Assembly (NCBI GenBank): GCA_018267055.1
Contig: JAFDZF010000064.1
Coordinates: forward strand, 1 to 54,353
From: Bacteroidota bacterium
Lineage (GTDB): Bacteria > Bacteroidota > Bacteroidia > Flavobacteriales_F > PHOS-HE28
Reading direction: 5' to 3'
DNA length: 54,353 nucleotides
Shown here: positions 24,941-37,100 of the stretch, in pieces
Numbering within the stretch: position 1 is the first letter of the stretch
Layout of the letters: each line of letters starts with the position of its first letter
The notes under the pieces: generated by a model
Databases searched by the model: none
Told to the model about the DNA's origin: nothing
The model's input: the letters and a program-made list of their open reading frames with translations, nothing else
Made by a program: the position numbers and the translations under genes

Positions 24941-26659
24941 ATGACCATGACCCTTCCGTACCGCTTCACCGGGCTGGCCATCGCGGCATTGGCCGCCGCA
25001 CCGCTCCTCGCCCAGGGGGGAGAGGAGTACTACATCCAGGGCATCTACACGCCCACCATCGCCAACGCACAGAAGATCGACCTGCGGCCGCAGCCCTTCG
25101 ACACCATCCTGCCCGACAAGCGCATCACGTACGAGATGCTCAACGTGAAGGGGGAGGTGCCCGCCCGGGTGGACAGCATCGAGGCCGCCAAGTTGAAGGT
25201 GGAGATCGCCCAGCAGAAGCTCTATAAGGGCTTCGTGAAGGCCGGCTTCGGTCTGTACACCACGCCCCTGGCCGAGATCTACTACGACCAGACGCGCGCC
25301 CGCCGGAACGGTTACGGGCTGCACTACAAGCACATGAGCAGCAACGGGGGCATCGACGACGTGGGCCCCAGTGACTACAGCTTCAATGCCGCGGACGCGT
25401 TCTACAACGCCTACCTGGGCCACCATGAGGTGAGCGGTCGCTTCCTGTACGACCGCCGGCGGGTGAGCTACTACGGCTACAACGCCACGGACAGCCTGGA
25501 GAACCTGCTCCTGGTGGCGCCCGAACCGCCCAAGGACGCACGCAAGCAGGTCTACAACGACATCGGCTTCGCCGTGCGCCTCAAAAGCCTGTACAAGGAC
25601 AGCACGAAGCTGGCGCACGACGTGGGCCTGGAGGTGCACAACTACGCCAACCTCAGCAAGAGCCGCGAGCTGAACCTGAAGCTGGACGCCCGGCTGGGCT
25701 TCGAGCAGGGTCTGGAGACCTACGGCGGTGACATCCTCATCGACAACGAGGCCTACCGGGGCGAGCTGGGCGAAGGCCTGGGCGATTTCCGCCAGAGCGG
25801 GACCCTCATCGGGATCTCCCCCTTCGTAAGCACCACCAACGACAAATACCTGGTGAAGGTGGGCGCGGGCATCTACATCGACGCCTTCGGCGAGACCACC
25901 TTCCATTTCTACCCCCAGGCCTACGCGCAGTACAACCTCTTCGACGTGGTGATGCCCTACGCCGGCGTGGACGGGCAGCGTGTGCGCAACAGCTTCCGCA
26001 GCCTCACCCGCGAGAACCCCTGGCTCACCGGGGCGCCCCTGCTGGCCAATTCGAGCAAGGCCTACGACATCTATGCGGGCGTGCGGGGCAGCTTCAGCCG
26101 CGACATCGGCTTCGACGTCCGCATCAGCAAGAGCCGGACGAAGGACCGCCCCCTGTTCGTGAGCACCCCTTACACGTTCGCGGGCGTCGGCTACGGCGAT
26201 CGGTTCCTCATCGCCTACGACGACGTGGACCAGCTGGACATCAGCGGCGAGCTCCGCTACAGCCATGATGAGCACATCAACGTGTTCGGCCGCATCGACG
26301 TGTTCAGCTACGACACCGACCAGCAGGCCGAGGCCTGGAACCTGCCGTCGTACCGGATCGGCCTGGGGGCCGTCTACGACTTCCAGGACAAGCTGCTGCT
26401 CAAGGTGGAGGCCGACTTCCTCGGGGCCCGCAAGGCGGCCGCTCCGGTGGCCACCGTGGACGACCTGGTGGAGCATGTCCCCGTCACCGTGGACCTGGAC
26501 GGCTATGTGGACCTCCACCTGGGCCTGGAATACCGCTACACCAAGCGCCTGAGCGTCTTCCTGGACGCCAGCAACCTGAGCGCCAGCAAGTACGAGCGCT
26601 GGTACCGCTACCCGGTCCAGCGCGGCCTCATCCTGGGCGGGGCCACATACGCGTTCTGA
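24941..26659 (+). CDS. Outer-membrane beta-barrel protein (TonB-receptor-like barrel without plug)
   Basis: A 572-residue exported protein with a signal peptide ending LLAQ (about residue 26). It is followed by alternating amphipathic strands rich in Tyr, Phe and Gly (KLYKGFVKAGFGLYTTPLAE, DLHLGLEYRYTKRLSVFLDA) and ends GGATYAF, with the C-terminal Phe typical of barrels inserted by BamA. There is no N-terminal plug domain, carboxypeptidase-like domain or TonB box visible, so it is a barrel related in style to TonB-dependent receptors rather than one. ATGs at 24941 and 24947 are both possible starts. It follows the TPR gene at 6 bases and probably forms a complex with it. Function unknown. 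Confidence 0.78.
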   Translation: MTMTLPYRFTGLAIAALAAAPLLAQGGEEYYIQGIYTPTIANAQKIDLRPQPFDTILPDKRITYEMLNVKGEVPARVDSIEAAKLKVEIAQQKLYKGFVKAGFGLYTTPLAEIYYDQTRARRNGYGLHYKHMSSNGGIDDVGPSDYSFNAADAFYNAYLGHHEVSGRFLYDRRRVSYYGYNATDSLENLLLVAPEPPKDARKQVYNDIGFAVRLKSLYKDSTKLAHDVGLEVHNYANLSKSRELNLKLDARLGFEQGLETYGGDILIDNEAYRGELGEGLGDFRQSGTLIGISPFVSTTNDKYLVKVGAGIYIDAFGETTFHFYPQAYAQYNLFDVVMPYAGVDGQRVRNSFRSLTRENPWLTGAPLLANSSKAYDIYAGVRGSFSRDIGFDVRISKSRTKDRPLFVSTPYTFAGVGYGDRFLIAYDDVDQLDISGELRYSHDEHINVFGRIDVFSYDTDQQAEAWNLPSYRIGLGAVYDFQDKLLLKVEADFLGARKAAAPVATVDDLVEHVPVTVDLDGYVDLHLGLEYRYTKRLSVFLDASNLSASKYERWYRYPVQRGLILGGATYAF

Positions 26660-26811
26660 GGCGCCCCGTGGGCCTCCGGCACCCTTCCGGCCTTCCCGGA
26701 CGCATGGGTACGTCCGCCTGACGCTCTTTCAGGAGGCTGGGCTGGACCAGGGCCGTACGGGGTGGGGGGACCCCGTTATGAACACCCTGGGCTCCCGTGT
26801 TGGTAAAATAA

Positions 26812-28890
<2,079 letters not shown>

Positions 28891-28910
28891 TCGTCCCCCT
28901 CCAGAAACGA

Positions 28911-28938
28911 GAAAGCCCCCGAGCGATCGGGGGCTTTC
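28911..28938. terminator. Bidirectional terminator between gyrB and the P-domain gene
   Basis: A 12-bp perfect stem (GAAAGCCCCCGA / TCGGGGGCTTTC, loop GCGA) in the 69-base convergent gap. The A/T ends of the stem on both sides allow it to serve both strands, though the U-run is only TTTC. Confidence 0.8.
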
Positions 28939-28959
28939 CATTTCCGTCCGCTGAAAGGA

Positions 28960-30615
28960 TCAATGCTGGATGATGATCGGGCGCGCAAGGCGGCGTCCTT
29001 CATGGGAAAGCTCGAGCAAGTATCCTCCATCCGGCAGCATTCCCGTCCCAATGGTGAAAGCCCTGCTCGTGCCAGGGGTAAGAACACCCCCTCCCATGGC
29101 CCGGCCCACCATATCGGTGATACGCCATGAACATATGGTGGGCCAGCCGTCCGGTGGAATGGCGGTCAATCGGTCATCGGCAGGGATGGGATGGACAGCC
29201 CAAACGGAGGAAGCCAGCTCGGTTACCCCTACATCGGAGTGCATTTCAAGCAACAGGGTATCGATACACTCGTCGCTGGTGTGCACAAGCTTGATCGAGC
29301 CGTTGGCGGGCAATGACCAGAGAACGGTGACCTCGGGAGTTCCTTGACCATTCGAGATGCTACCACCTTCCACGCTCCAGATAAAGACGCCGTCCGTCCA
29401 AGGGATGGAGTAGCTCTCCAGGGCTCCCACGATCGGATGGATGTTCCCTTCGATAATAGGTGGAATGGTGACATCGATCGCCATATCCGAGGAGAACGAA
29501 CAGCCGAATTCATCAATGACGGTGAGCACGTAAATGGAAGGGTCATGCAACGGGCCTGAACAGATCGAAGTGCACAGCTCGTTCGTGCTCAGGATGGAAG
29601 GGCCGCTCCATGAAATGGAGTCACAACCGCTCCCAAGAGAAGGTGCGATGGAGATCGGGAGCGAACTCGGGGCCGCTGGCCCATCGATGAAGTTCAGCTG
29701 CCAAGCGCAGAGGAAGCCGTTATCCGCTCCCCAGAGATCCGAAAATGCGATCGTCCACGTGCCATTGAGGGGGCACCCGAGTAGATTCGAGAACGCCCTG
29801 TCACTCTGATAGGTCCCGCTGGGCAAGGTGCCTCCTGTTGCATTGTCCACCCATGTGCCGTTCATGGTTGTCGGGCTCCAGCAATAGTGCCAGCATATTC
29901 CCGGAACAGGAGCCCCTTCGTCCCAGTCGTTCGGTGAACCGAGATACGTGCTTCCACCACCTTGCTCATGAAGCATCATGGATTGACCGTTCGGGCATTG
30001 CATCGTGACCACGAAATCCCCTAGATAGGAGTGTTCCATGTCCACGCATATCGAGGCGATCCGACCGGTATCAGCCAGAAGCTCGCCCTCTTCGAACTGA
30101 TTGATCTCCAATGCGAAGGATGAGACATGTGGGAAATCCTCCAGCGGCCCAGCCAGCATACTGTTCGTCCAAAGGGTGTCCGCCAATGCGGACTGCGACA
30201 GACAAACGGATCCTCCCTGGCAGATGCTTGTATCGGTCGCCACGAGTGTGATCCGGGGTGGGGCAGCTACTTGTACCATGACCGTCAGGGAGTCGGCACA
30301 ACCCATATCGGTCGTTACGACGAGCATAAGAAGGTGCCCCCCGGGCGCATCCCACACATGTTGCATTATGCTGCCGTTCGCGAGAGTGACCGGTCCGCTC
30401 TTCCACGTGTATGACACTATCGATGCGCCGTCCGCTGTGGTCGAACTGCTTCCATCATAAGTGCTTATCACTCCAGGGCAGGCGTATAGAAAGCCGTTCG
30501 AGACGCCTCCAATGGATGCAGTAGGCAGGGGACATTCACCTTGCGCTCTCGCATTGCTCGTGATGAGTTGGAGCGACAATAGGACAAGCGGAACGGCGTG
30601 GTCGAAAAGGCGCAT
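28960..30615 (-). CDS. T9SS type A cargo with proprotein-convertase P-domain
   Basis: A 551-residue exported protein. Signal peptide 1-25 (ending SNARAQ), a PKD-like domain (about 26-125), then a P-domain module: ICVDMEHSYLGDFVVTMQC through GTWTIAFSDLWGADNGF (about 195-320). A second PKD-like region and a short type A T9SS tail (VHPIPADDRLTAIPPDG onward) complete it. P-domains usually accompany subtilisin-like proteases; no protease domain is present here. It has the same P-domain module as the next two genes upstream. GC content is clearly lower than its neighbours (about 48-57% in sampled 60-base rows). The start at 30615 gives the signal peptide; the frame extends to 30705 with residues that do not look secretory. 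Confidence 0.82.
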   Translation of the reverse strand: MRLFDHAVPLVLLSLQLITSNARAQGECPLPTASIGGVSNGFLYACPGVISTYDGSSSTTADGASIVSYTWKSGPVTLANGSIMQHVWDAPGGHLLMLVVTTDMGCADSLTVMVQVAAPPRITLVATDTSICQGGSVCLSQSALADTLWTNSMLAGPLEDFPHVSSFALEINQFEEGELLADTGRIASICVDMEHSYLGDFVVTMQCPNGQSMMLHEQGGGSTYLGSPNDWDEGAPVPGICWHYCWSPTTMNGTWVDNATGGTLPSGTYQSDRAFSNLLGCPLNGTWTIAFSDLWGADNGFLCAWQLNFIDGPAAPSSLPISIAPSLGSGCDSISWSGPSILSTNELCTSICSGPLHDPSIYVLTVIDEFGCSFSSDMAIDVTIPPIIEGNIHPIVGALESYSIPWTDGVFIWSVEGGSISNGQGTPEVTVLWSLPANGSIKLVHTSDECIDTLLLEMHSDVGVTELASSVWAVHPIPADDRLTAIPPDGWPTICSWRITDMVGRAMGGGVLTPGTSRAFTIGTGMLPDGGYLLELSHEGRRLARPIIIQH

Positions 30616-30633
30616 TTGGAATGCTTGAAGCGC

Positions 30634-30641
30634 CGAAAGTA
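30634..30641 (-). promoter_or_regulatory. Candidate -7 element of the 551-residue P-domain gene (TACTTTCG)
   Basis: On the minus strand this is a match to TAnnTTCG, 18 bases before the ATG at 30615. It suggests the gene has its own promoter within the 126-base gap. Confidence 0.4.
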
Positions 30642-30693
30642 GGCGTCCCTGTCGCCTTGCTCTTGTGTGGGAGGCGACGTTCTCGACCGTACA

Positions 30694-30719
30694 CAGAAGC
30701 TCCATGCCTGGGGCTTCTG
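30694..30719 (-). terminator. Possible weak hairpin after the 1108-residue cargo gene
   Basis: Inverted repeat CAGAAGC / GCTTCTG with an inner CCA/TGG pairing, located 23 bases after the upstream gene's stop on the minus strand. It has no U-run, so termination is doubtful. Confidence 0.25.
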
Positions 30720-30741
30720 CCGTTCCGTCCGGATATCCCGC

Positions 30742-33700
30742 TCAGCGCACAAGCGTCACGTGCCCGAGGTATTCCTTCTCTTCCGCGGTGAGCGAGCTGC
30801 GGCAGCGCATGCGCATGGCATAGGTGCCGATGGGCAGGGGTTTGCCGCCCTGGTTGCGGTAGGTGCCGTTCCAGCCGATCGTGGGGTCGTTGGTCTCGAA
30901 CACCACCTCGCCCCAGCGGTCGAAGATCTGCCACTCCACGTCGGTGATCTCCGAGGTGTTGTGCACCAGGTACAGCACGTCGTTGGTGCCGTTGCCGTCG
31001 GGCGTGAAGGCGTTCGGGATGTAGGTGGTCAACGCGTCGTGCACCACCAGGTCCTGGCACAGCGTGTCGGCGCACAGGTTCTCGTCATAGGCGATCAGGC
31101 AGATGGGGTAGGTGCCGCCGTACTTGTACGGGAACCCGAACCCCGGTGTCACCTCGTCCGAGGCCCCCAGCTCCCCGAAGGTCCAGAAGTAGCGGGTGGC
31201 GTTGGCCGAGGTGTTGTAGAAGGTCACGAACGGCGCGTCCGTCATCACCGGGTCCGGCTGCCAGCCGAAGCCGGCCACCACCTGCGGCGGCTCCTGCACC
31301 ACGATGTACGAGCGGCCCACGCAGCCGTCGATGTTCTTGATGGCCACGCTGTAGCCGCCTGCGCACGCGCTGTCCAGCATGCTTTCCGGCCCGTAGTGCG
31401 CCCCGCCGTCGAAGCTGTACGCGATGGCCTCCGCATCCCGGAGGTAGGCCGCCCCGTCGCAATAGCCGTAGCAGGTGGTCGTCACGGACCACACCGAATC
31501 GATGGTCAGCAGTGGCGGCTCACCGATCGTGAACGCGGCCGAGTCCGCGCAGCCATTGGCGTCCGTCACCACGAGCGTGTAGGCGCCCGCGCAGATGGCG
31601 GGGGCCACCGCATCGCCGGTACCGGCGATGCCGCCGGACCAGGTGTACACGAAGCCGGACGGCGCGATGCCCCCGGTCACCGTGGCCTGGGCCGTGCCGT
31701 CGCAGGCCTCGAAGCAGATCGCATCCGTCAGCGCCAGGTCGACGGCCACCGGCTGCGTCAATGTCACCTGCACGCTGTCCCAGAGGTCGCAGGCCACGCC
31801 GTCGTTCTCATGCCAGTAGAACAGGTACGTGCCCGTCTGCGGAACCGTCACGGTGGCCTGCGGGTCGGCGGTATTGCTGAACACCGCGCCGGCGGGCCCC
31901 ACCCATTCGCCCATGCCGGGATAGGCCGTCATGGCGCGCAGGGGATAGCTCAGCGTGCACACCAGCGTGTCCGGCCCGGCATCGATCAGGCCGCAGCAGC
32001 TCGGGTCGGTCAGGGGCAGGATCGCGATCGCCAGCTCCGCGGCGCCCACGCATCCGTTGGGGCTGGTGATGGTGTAGGTGAAGGTGTCAGGCGAGGCCGT
32101 GAGCGGGTGGAACGAGCCGTCCACCACGTTTCCGGCGCCGTCGGTCCATACGCCACCGGGCGCCGGGTCACCGCCCAGCATATCGATGAGCTGGAAGGCC
32201 GGCGCGCTGGCGCATACCACGATGGACGTATCCTGGCCCGGCTGCACCGCGGGGTCCAGGTGGACGGTCACGCTGTCGGTCGTGGCGCATTCCGGGAAGC
32301 CGCTCGGGAAGGCATGCACGGTGTACAGCGTGGTGTTGTCCACCTGCGCCGTGGGGTTGGGGATGTTCGGGTTCGACAGCCCCTCGGCCGGTGTCCATTG
32401 GTAGGTGATGCCGCCGACCCCCGTGCTGGCGTTCAGCTGCACCGCGTTGTTGCAGATCGTCTGGTCGGGGCCCGCTTGCACCGGGATGGGCGGGTCCACC
32501 GTCACGGTGATGGTGGTGTCGTAGGCGCAGCCGAAGTTGTCCAGCACCGAGAGGGTGTAGCTATAGTCGCCCGGGGCGCTTGGCGTGGCATGGGCGATGA
32601 GCGGGTTGTTCGGGTCGCTCTGCACCGCGGGTCCCGACCAGCTGACGGAATCGCTGTACGCCGTCCCGATGCTCGGTGTGAATTGTGTGATGTCGGGGAT
32701 GATGGACGGGTCGAAATCGATCTCCCACGAACAGAGGAAACCGTCATCCGCCCCCCAGAAATCGCAGACCTGGAAGGTCCAGCTGCCGTTCAACGGGCAG
32801 CCCACCAGCGCGCTCATCGGGTTGAGGCTCGCATAGTCGCCCGGTGGAAGCACTGCGCCGCCCGCGTTCTGTACCCAGGTCCCGTTCGTCGCGGTCGGTG
32901 TCCAGCAATAGTTCAGGCATTCGCCCGGCGTCGGCGGGTCGGTCTCGCCGTCCAGCGCATTGCCGATGAAGGTGCCACCGCCGCCCTGTTGGTGGAAGAT
33001 GACGGATTGGTTGTTGGGGCAGCTCAGGGAGATCACCAGGTCGCCCATGAACGAATGTTCCATGCTCACGCACACGCCCAGCAGGTCATTGACGTTGGTC
33101 AGCGTCTGGCCGGGGTCGAACTGGGTGAAGTCGAGCGAGCTGGTGAAGCAGGCCCCCACGTCATCGGGCAGGTACACGCCGTCGCCGTAGTTGGCTTCCG
33201 GTATGCCGGTCCAGGTCACCGGGGTCACCACCCCGGTGAGGTCCACCTCCGCGCCATAGCAGACATGGGAGATGTTCGCGGTACCGGCGAAGGACGGCGT
33301 GGTGCTCACCAGCACCTGCAGGTCCACCACGTTGATGCTGTGGCAGTCGTTGTCGTCCGTGAGGTAGAGCTGCACCAGGTATTCGCCGGCCGCAGCGAAC
33401 GTGTGGCTCGTGAGCGGGCCGCTGGTGCTGTCCATGGAGCCGTCGTCGAAGTCCCACTTGTACTGCGCGATGTTGAAGCCCGCTGCCGCATGCGAGAGCG
33501 AGCCGTCGAAGTACACGGTCTCGCCCACGCAGATCCGCGCGGGCACCGGCTCGGACATGGTGGCCACCGCCGTGGGCGGCTCGCAGGGCGTGAAGCAGCT
33601 GATGGAGGCGGCGAAGATGCCCGTGCCGTTCGCGTTCGAGGTGAACTGCACCGTGAGGCAGCCCGAGGTGTTGAAGGCCGTGGCCGTGGCCACCAGCCCC

Positions 33701-34068
33701 TGCAGCTCCGTGCCCGTGTAGAAGCCCAGCGAGGGCGATGCGGTGCTGGGGCCATCGAAGATCGCCAGGCGGTCGATCGGGTTGGGACCCTGCGTGGACA
33801 GGTTGAACGTGATGAAATTCAGCGAGATGGCGTCCCCCGGCACGTCCGGGCAGATGGTCGCCGTGATGTTCTCATTGTTGCTGTAACCGCCGCCGCCCTG
33901 GCCGCCGCTGTCCAGCAAGGCGCCCGAACAGGCGGTGATGGTGCCCTCGGTGATCGGATGGGCCTGGCCGGCCGCCGTGCCGATGCCGGCCGTGGCGATC
34001 GCCAGGAGGCACGCCGATCGCAGGAGGCTCAGGGAACGCGTGGGAATAGCGGAGTAGTTAGGGGCCAA
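30742..34068 (-). CDS. T9SS type B cargo: CUB, PKD, P-domain, SprB-like repeat
   Basis: A 1108-residue modular surface protein. After a signal peptide (about 1-35) come a CUB-like domain (YSNNENITATICPDV to LAIFDGPSTASPS), a PKD domain (KWDFDDGSMDSTSGPLTSHTF), the P-domain module (CVSMEHSFMGDLVISLSCP to CDFWGADDGFLCSWEIDF) and Ig/PKD units. A SprB-like repeat (DAICFEACDGTAQATVTGG) and a final PKD follow, then the type B T9SS domain (YIPNAFTPDGNGTND, FDRWGEVVFETNDPTIGWNG). It probably acts as an adhesin or surface scaffold. No ATG precedes the signal peptide; translation seems to start at a TTG (34068). It follows the 1120-residue paralogue by 33 bases, so both are likely one operon. Confidence 0.88.
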   Translation of the reverse strand: MAPNYSAIPTRSLSLLRSACLLAIATAGIGTAAGQAHPITEGTITACSGALLDSGGQGGGGYSNNENITATICPDVPGDAISLNFITFNLSTQGPNPIDRLAIFDGPSTASPSLGFYTGTELQGLVATATAFNTSGCLTVQFTSNANGTGIFAASISCFTPCEPPTAVATMSEPVPARICVGETVYFDGSLSHAAAGFNIAQYKWDFDDGSMDSTSGPLTSHTFAAAGEYLVQLYLTDDNDCHSINVVDLQVLVSTTPSFAGTANISHVCYGAEVDLTGVVTPVTWTGIPEANYGDGVYLPDDVGACFTSSLDFTQFDPGQTLTNVNDLLGVCVSMEHSFMGDLVISLSCPNNQSVIFHQQGGGGTFIGNALDGETDPPTPGECLNYCWTPTATNGTWVQNAGGAVLPPGDYASLNPMSALVGCPLNGSWTFQVCDFWGADDGFLCSWEIDFDPSIIPDITQFTPSIGTAYSDSVSWSGPAVQSDPNNPLIAHATPSAPGDYSYTLSVLDNFGCAYDTTITVTVDPPIPVQAGPDQTICNNAVQLNASTGVGGITYQWTPAEGLSNPNIPNPTAQVDNTTLYTVHAFPSGFPECATTDSVTVHLDPAVQPGQDTSIVVCASAPAFQLIDMLGGDPAPGGVWTDGAGNVVDGSFHPLTASPDTFTYTITSPNGCVGAAELAIAILPLTDPSCCGLIDAGPDTLVCTLSYPLRAMTAYPGMGEWVGPAGAVFSNTADPQATVTVPQTGTYLFYWHENDGVACDLWDSVQVTLTQPVAVDLALTDAICFEACDGTAQATVTGGIAPSGFVYTWSGGIAGTGDAVAPAICAGAYTLVVTDANGCADSAAFTIGEPPLLTIDSVWSVTTTCYGYCDGAAYLRDAEAIAYSFDGGAHYGPESMLDSACAGGYSVAIKNIDGCVGRSYIVVQEPPQVVAGFGWQPDPVMTDAPFVTFYNTSANATRYFWTFGELGASDEVTPGFGFPYKYGGTYPICLIAYDENLCADTLCQDLVVHDALTTYIPNAFTPDGNGTNDVLYLVHNTSEITDVEWQIFDRWGEVVFETNDPTIGWNGTYRNQGGKPLPIGTYAMRMRCRSSLTAEEKEYLGHVTLVR

Positions 34069-34101
34069 GGGGATCGTGGGGATAGGGGAGGATATGGAGG
34101 A

Positions 34102-37100
34102 CTAGCGGACCACGCTGACATGCCCGAGCATCTCGTGGTCGTTCTGCGTATAGGCGGAGCGGGCTTTCAGTTTCCAGACATAGACGCCGTTCTTGACCAC
34201 CGAGCCGCCCAGGCGGCCGTCCCAGGGTTTGGTGGGGTCGTTCGTGGCGAAGATCTCCTTGCCCCACCGGTCGAAGATGCGCAGGTCGAACCCGGCCTTC
34301 ATGTCGATGTCGTTGCCTTGGACGAAGAAGAAGTCGTTCAATCCGTCACCGTCCGGCGTGAACGCATTGGGTGTGAACACCAGGAACTGGTCGTGGATCT
34401 CCACCAGCCGCATCACGCTGTCCGCGCAGCCCAGGTAGTTCTCCACGCGCAGGGTCACCGGGTACACGCCGCCCACGTCCTCCGGGAAGGTGTGGACGGC
34501 GGTGGGACCGCTCGCAGTATCCGCTCCGGCGAACTGCCATTGGTAGTCCACCGCCCAGGGCCCGGCCTGCTCGGTGAAGGTCAGCGTGGGGGCCAGCACC
34601 GAGGCCGGGTTCGGGCTCCAGGTGAACTCCGCCTTCGGGATCGGCACCACGCGGATCATGTTGTCCGCCACCGTGGTGTCGTTGCAGCCATTGGGCCAAT
34701 GCACGATGGCCGTCACGTCGTAGTAGCCGCTCAGCGAATAGATGAAGTCGCGGATCGGCCCGGCCAGCACCGAGGCGTCCGTGCCGAAGTTCCAGTCCAC
34801 CGTGGCGCCGCCCGTGGTGTCCTTCACCGTGAAGGTCACGTGGAAGGGCGCGCAGCCCAGGACCGTGTCGGCGCTCAGCTCCAGCACCGGGATCGGCAGC
34901 ACATCGAAGTAGGTGCACAGCGGCAAGGCGGGCGTTTCGCAACCGTCCGTCAGCGTCACGCAGATGTTCTGCGAGGCCGTGAGGTTCACCGTCCGCACCG
35001 TGTCCGGCGAAGGGCCGGACCCCCAGTCGAACGCGTAGGCCCCGTCACCGCCGGAAGCCAGGTTGGCGAACAGCTGGGTGTCCACTTCGGGGCATACCAC
35101 CAGTGTGTCCGGCAGGATGAAGGCCAGCGGTCCGCGCACGTTCACGGTGGCCTCCAGCGTGTCGGAGGGGCAGTTGTTCGCGTCCGATACGCTCACTACG
35201 TACACGGTGGTGTCCAGCGGGGAGACCATCTGGAAGCCGCCCGGCGGAAGGGCGTTGTTCCAGTTCAACTGCAGGGGCTCCGTCCCTCCGATGGCCGATG
35301 CCGTCAGCGTGGCCAGGCCGGTCAGGCAGATCGTGGTGTCGTTGCTCAGCGAGACCATCTGGAGCAGGTCCGGCTGGATGATCTCGGCCATTAGGCTGTC
35401 CTTGCAGTTGTTGCCGTTCGGGCCTTCCTTGATGATCGCCTTGTAGAGGCCGGCCGGGCCCGTGAAGCTGTCGCCCAGGGCCCCGAGCGTGGTCTGCACC
35501 ACGTTGCCGTACGCATCCTTCCACGTGTAGTCCCAGGGCCCGCCGGTGCCGGTGGTGATCACCTGCACCGTGCCATCGATACCGTAGCACAGCGGGTGGA
35601 CGATCAGGCTGTCGTCCGCCAGGGTGGTCAAAGGGTTCACCCGCACGCTGTCCACCATCCCGCATTCCGGATGCCCGGCGGGGAACGCATGCAGCCTGTA
35701 CCACGTGGGCACGGGCGGGTTGGCGATGGGGAAGGCGCTGTTCGGGTTCGAGAGGCCGGCGGCCGGGCTCCAGTTGTAGGTGATGGCGCCCTGGGGCATG
35801 GGCGGCGTGAAGTGGATGCCGAGCTGGATGGGGTTGCCGCACACCGCCGGAGGCGCCGCGGTGGCCTCGAAGACCGCCCCGGGCGTCACGGTGAGATGGA
35901 AGGTGGTATCATAAGTGCAGCCGAAATTGTCGGTCACGGTATACACATAATCATAGGTGCCATATGTGTCCGGCGTAGCGGTCACCACGTTGCAGGCCGG
36001 TCCGGGGTTCGAGATGAAGGGACCGCTCCAGTGGCTGCTATCGCAATCCGATCCTACCGTAGGCGTGAACTCGATCACATCCGGGTAAAGTGCCGGATTG
36101 ATATCCATCGATACGTTGAACACAACGCCATCGTCGATGCAGAGTTGGTCCAGAACGCTCACGGTCCATGTGCCGTTCAGGTTGCACCCGTCCCACACAC
36201 TAAAAGGATCCTGGGGGGTATAGGTGCCCGGGGCCATGCTGTTGCCCGGGGGATCGCCAGCAGTTACCCAGTTGCCGTTCTGGTTCTCATCGGTGATGGT
36301 GCCCCATGTGGCCGAAGGCGTGAAGCAATACTGGAACCCGGTCCCGGGAATACCGGTGGAATTATCCAAGGGAGACCCGAGGTATGTACCTCCTCCTCCA
36401 TTGTTGTAGCCATCGAACAATACGGCACTCGCTCCGTCCGGACACTGGAGCGAGACCGTGAGGTCACCGAGGTAGGAATGCTCCATTGTGATGCAGACCT
36501 GCAGGATATCCGTGTTGCCATTGACGGTCGTGCCTGCCGGGAAGCCGGATACATTGAGCGCCGATGTGTACAAGGCATCATCGGGACAGGCATCCGGGAG
36601 CACAAAAACCCCGGAGATCAAAGGCTCGGGGACGCTCGACCAAAGGGAGCCCTCGACCGAGCCGGTGAGCGTGACAGTGCTTCCGTCGCAGATCGTGTTC
36701 GCGCTGAAGCCTGTGCCCGTGTAGTCGGGATAGGTACCCACGCGCACCAGTTCAGCGCTGCTGTTCGTGCTCATACACCCGATATCGTCGGTCACCACCA
36801 GCAATATCGGGAACTGCCCCGGGGTCGGCACGGGCAGCAGTACGGTCGGATCGGTCGCGAACGTGGTGACCCCAGCTATCGTCCAGGCATAGCTGATCAG
36901 CGTGCGTCCTGGTGCAGGATAGGAGCCCCCCCCGTTGATCAGGAGCGTATCGTAGGGACATACCTTGTAGGGGCTTTCCGGAAATGGCGGGAAGTAGGCG
37001 GTCGGCTGAGGACAGGGGTTCGTGCATTGGATCAGGGCGGTCCAGCCGCTGGCCACTCCTGAGCCGTTGGAGATGAATTGTATGGTGATGCATCCACCGC

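Noticed and set aside
26757-26776. Hairpin ACGGGGT/ACCCCGT in the gap before gyrB as a terminator
   Set aside because: Only a 7-bp stem and no U-run; it cannot be told from chance in high-GC DNA.
30667-35394. A 1575-codon open frame on the plus strand
   Set aside because: It is antisense to two clear T9SS cargo genes and its protein is Arg/Gly/His/Val-rich with no domain. Long antisense frames arise from high GC codon positions.
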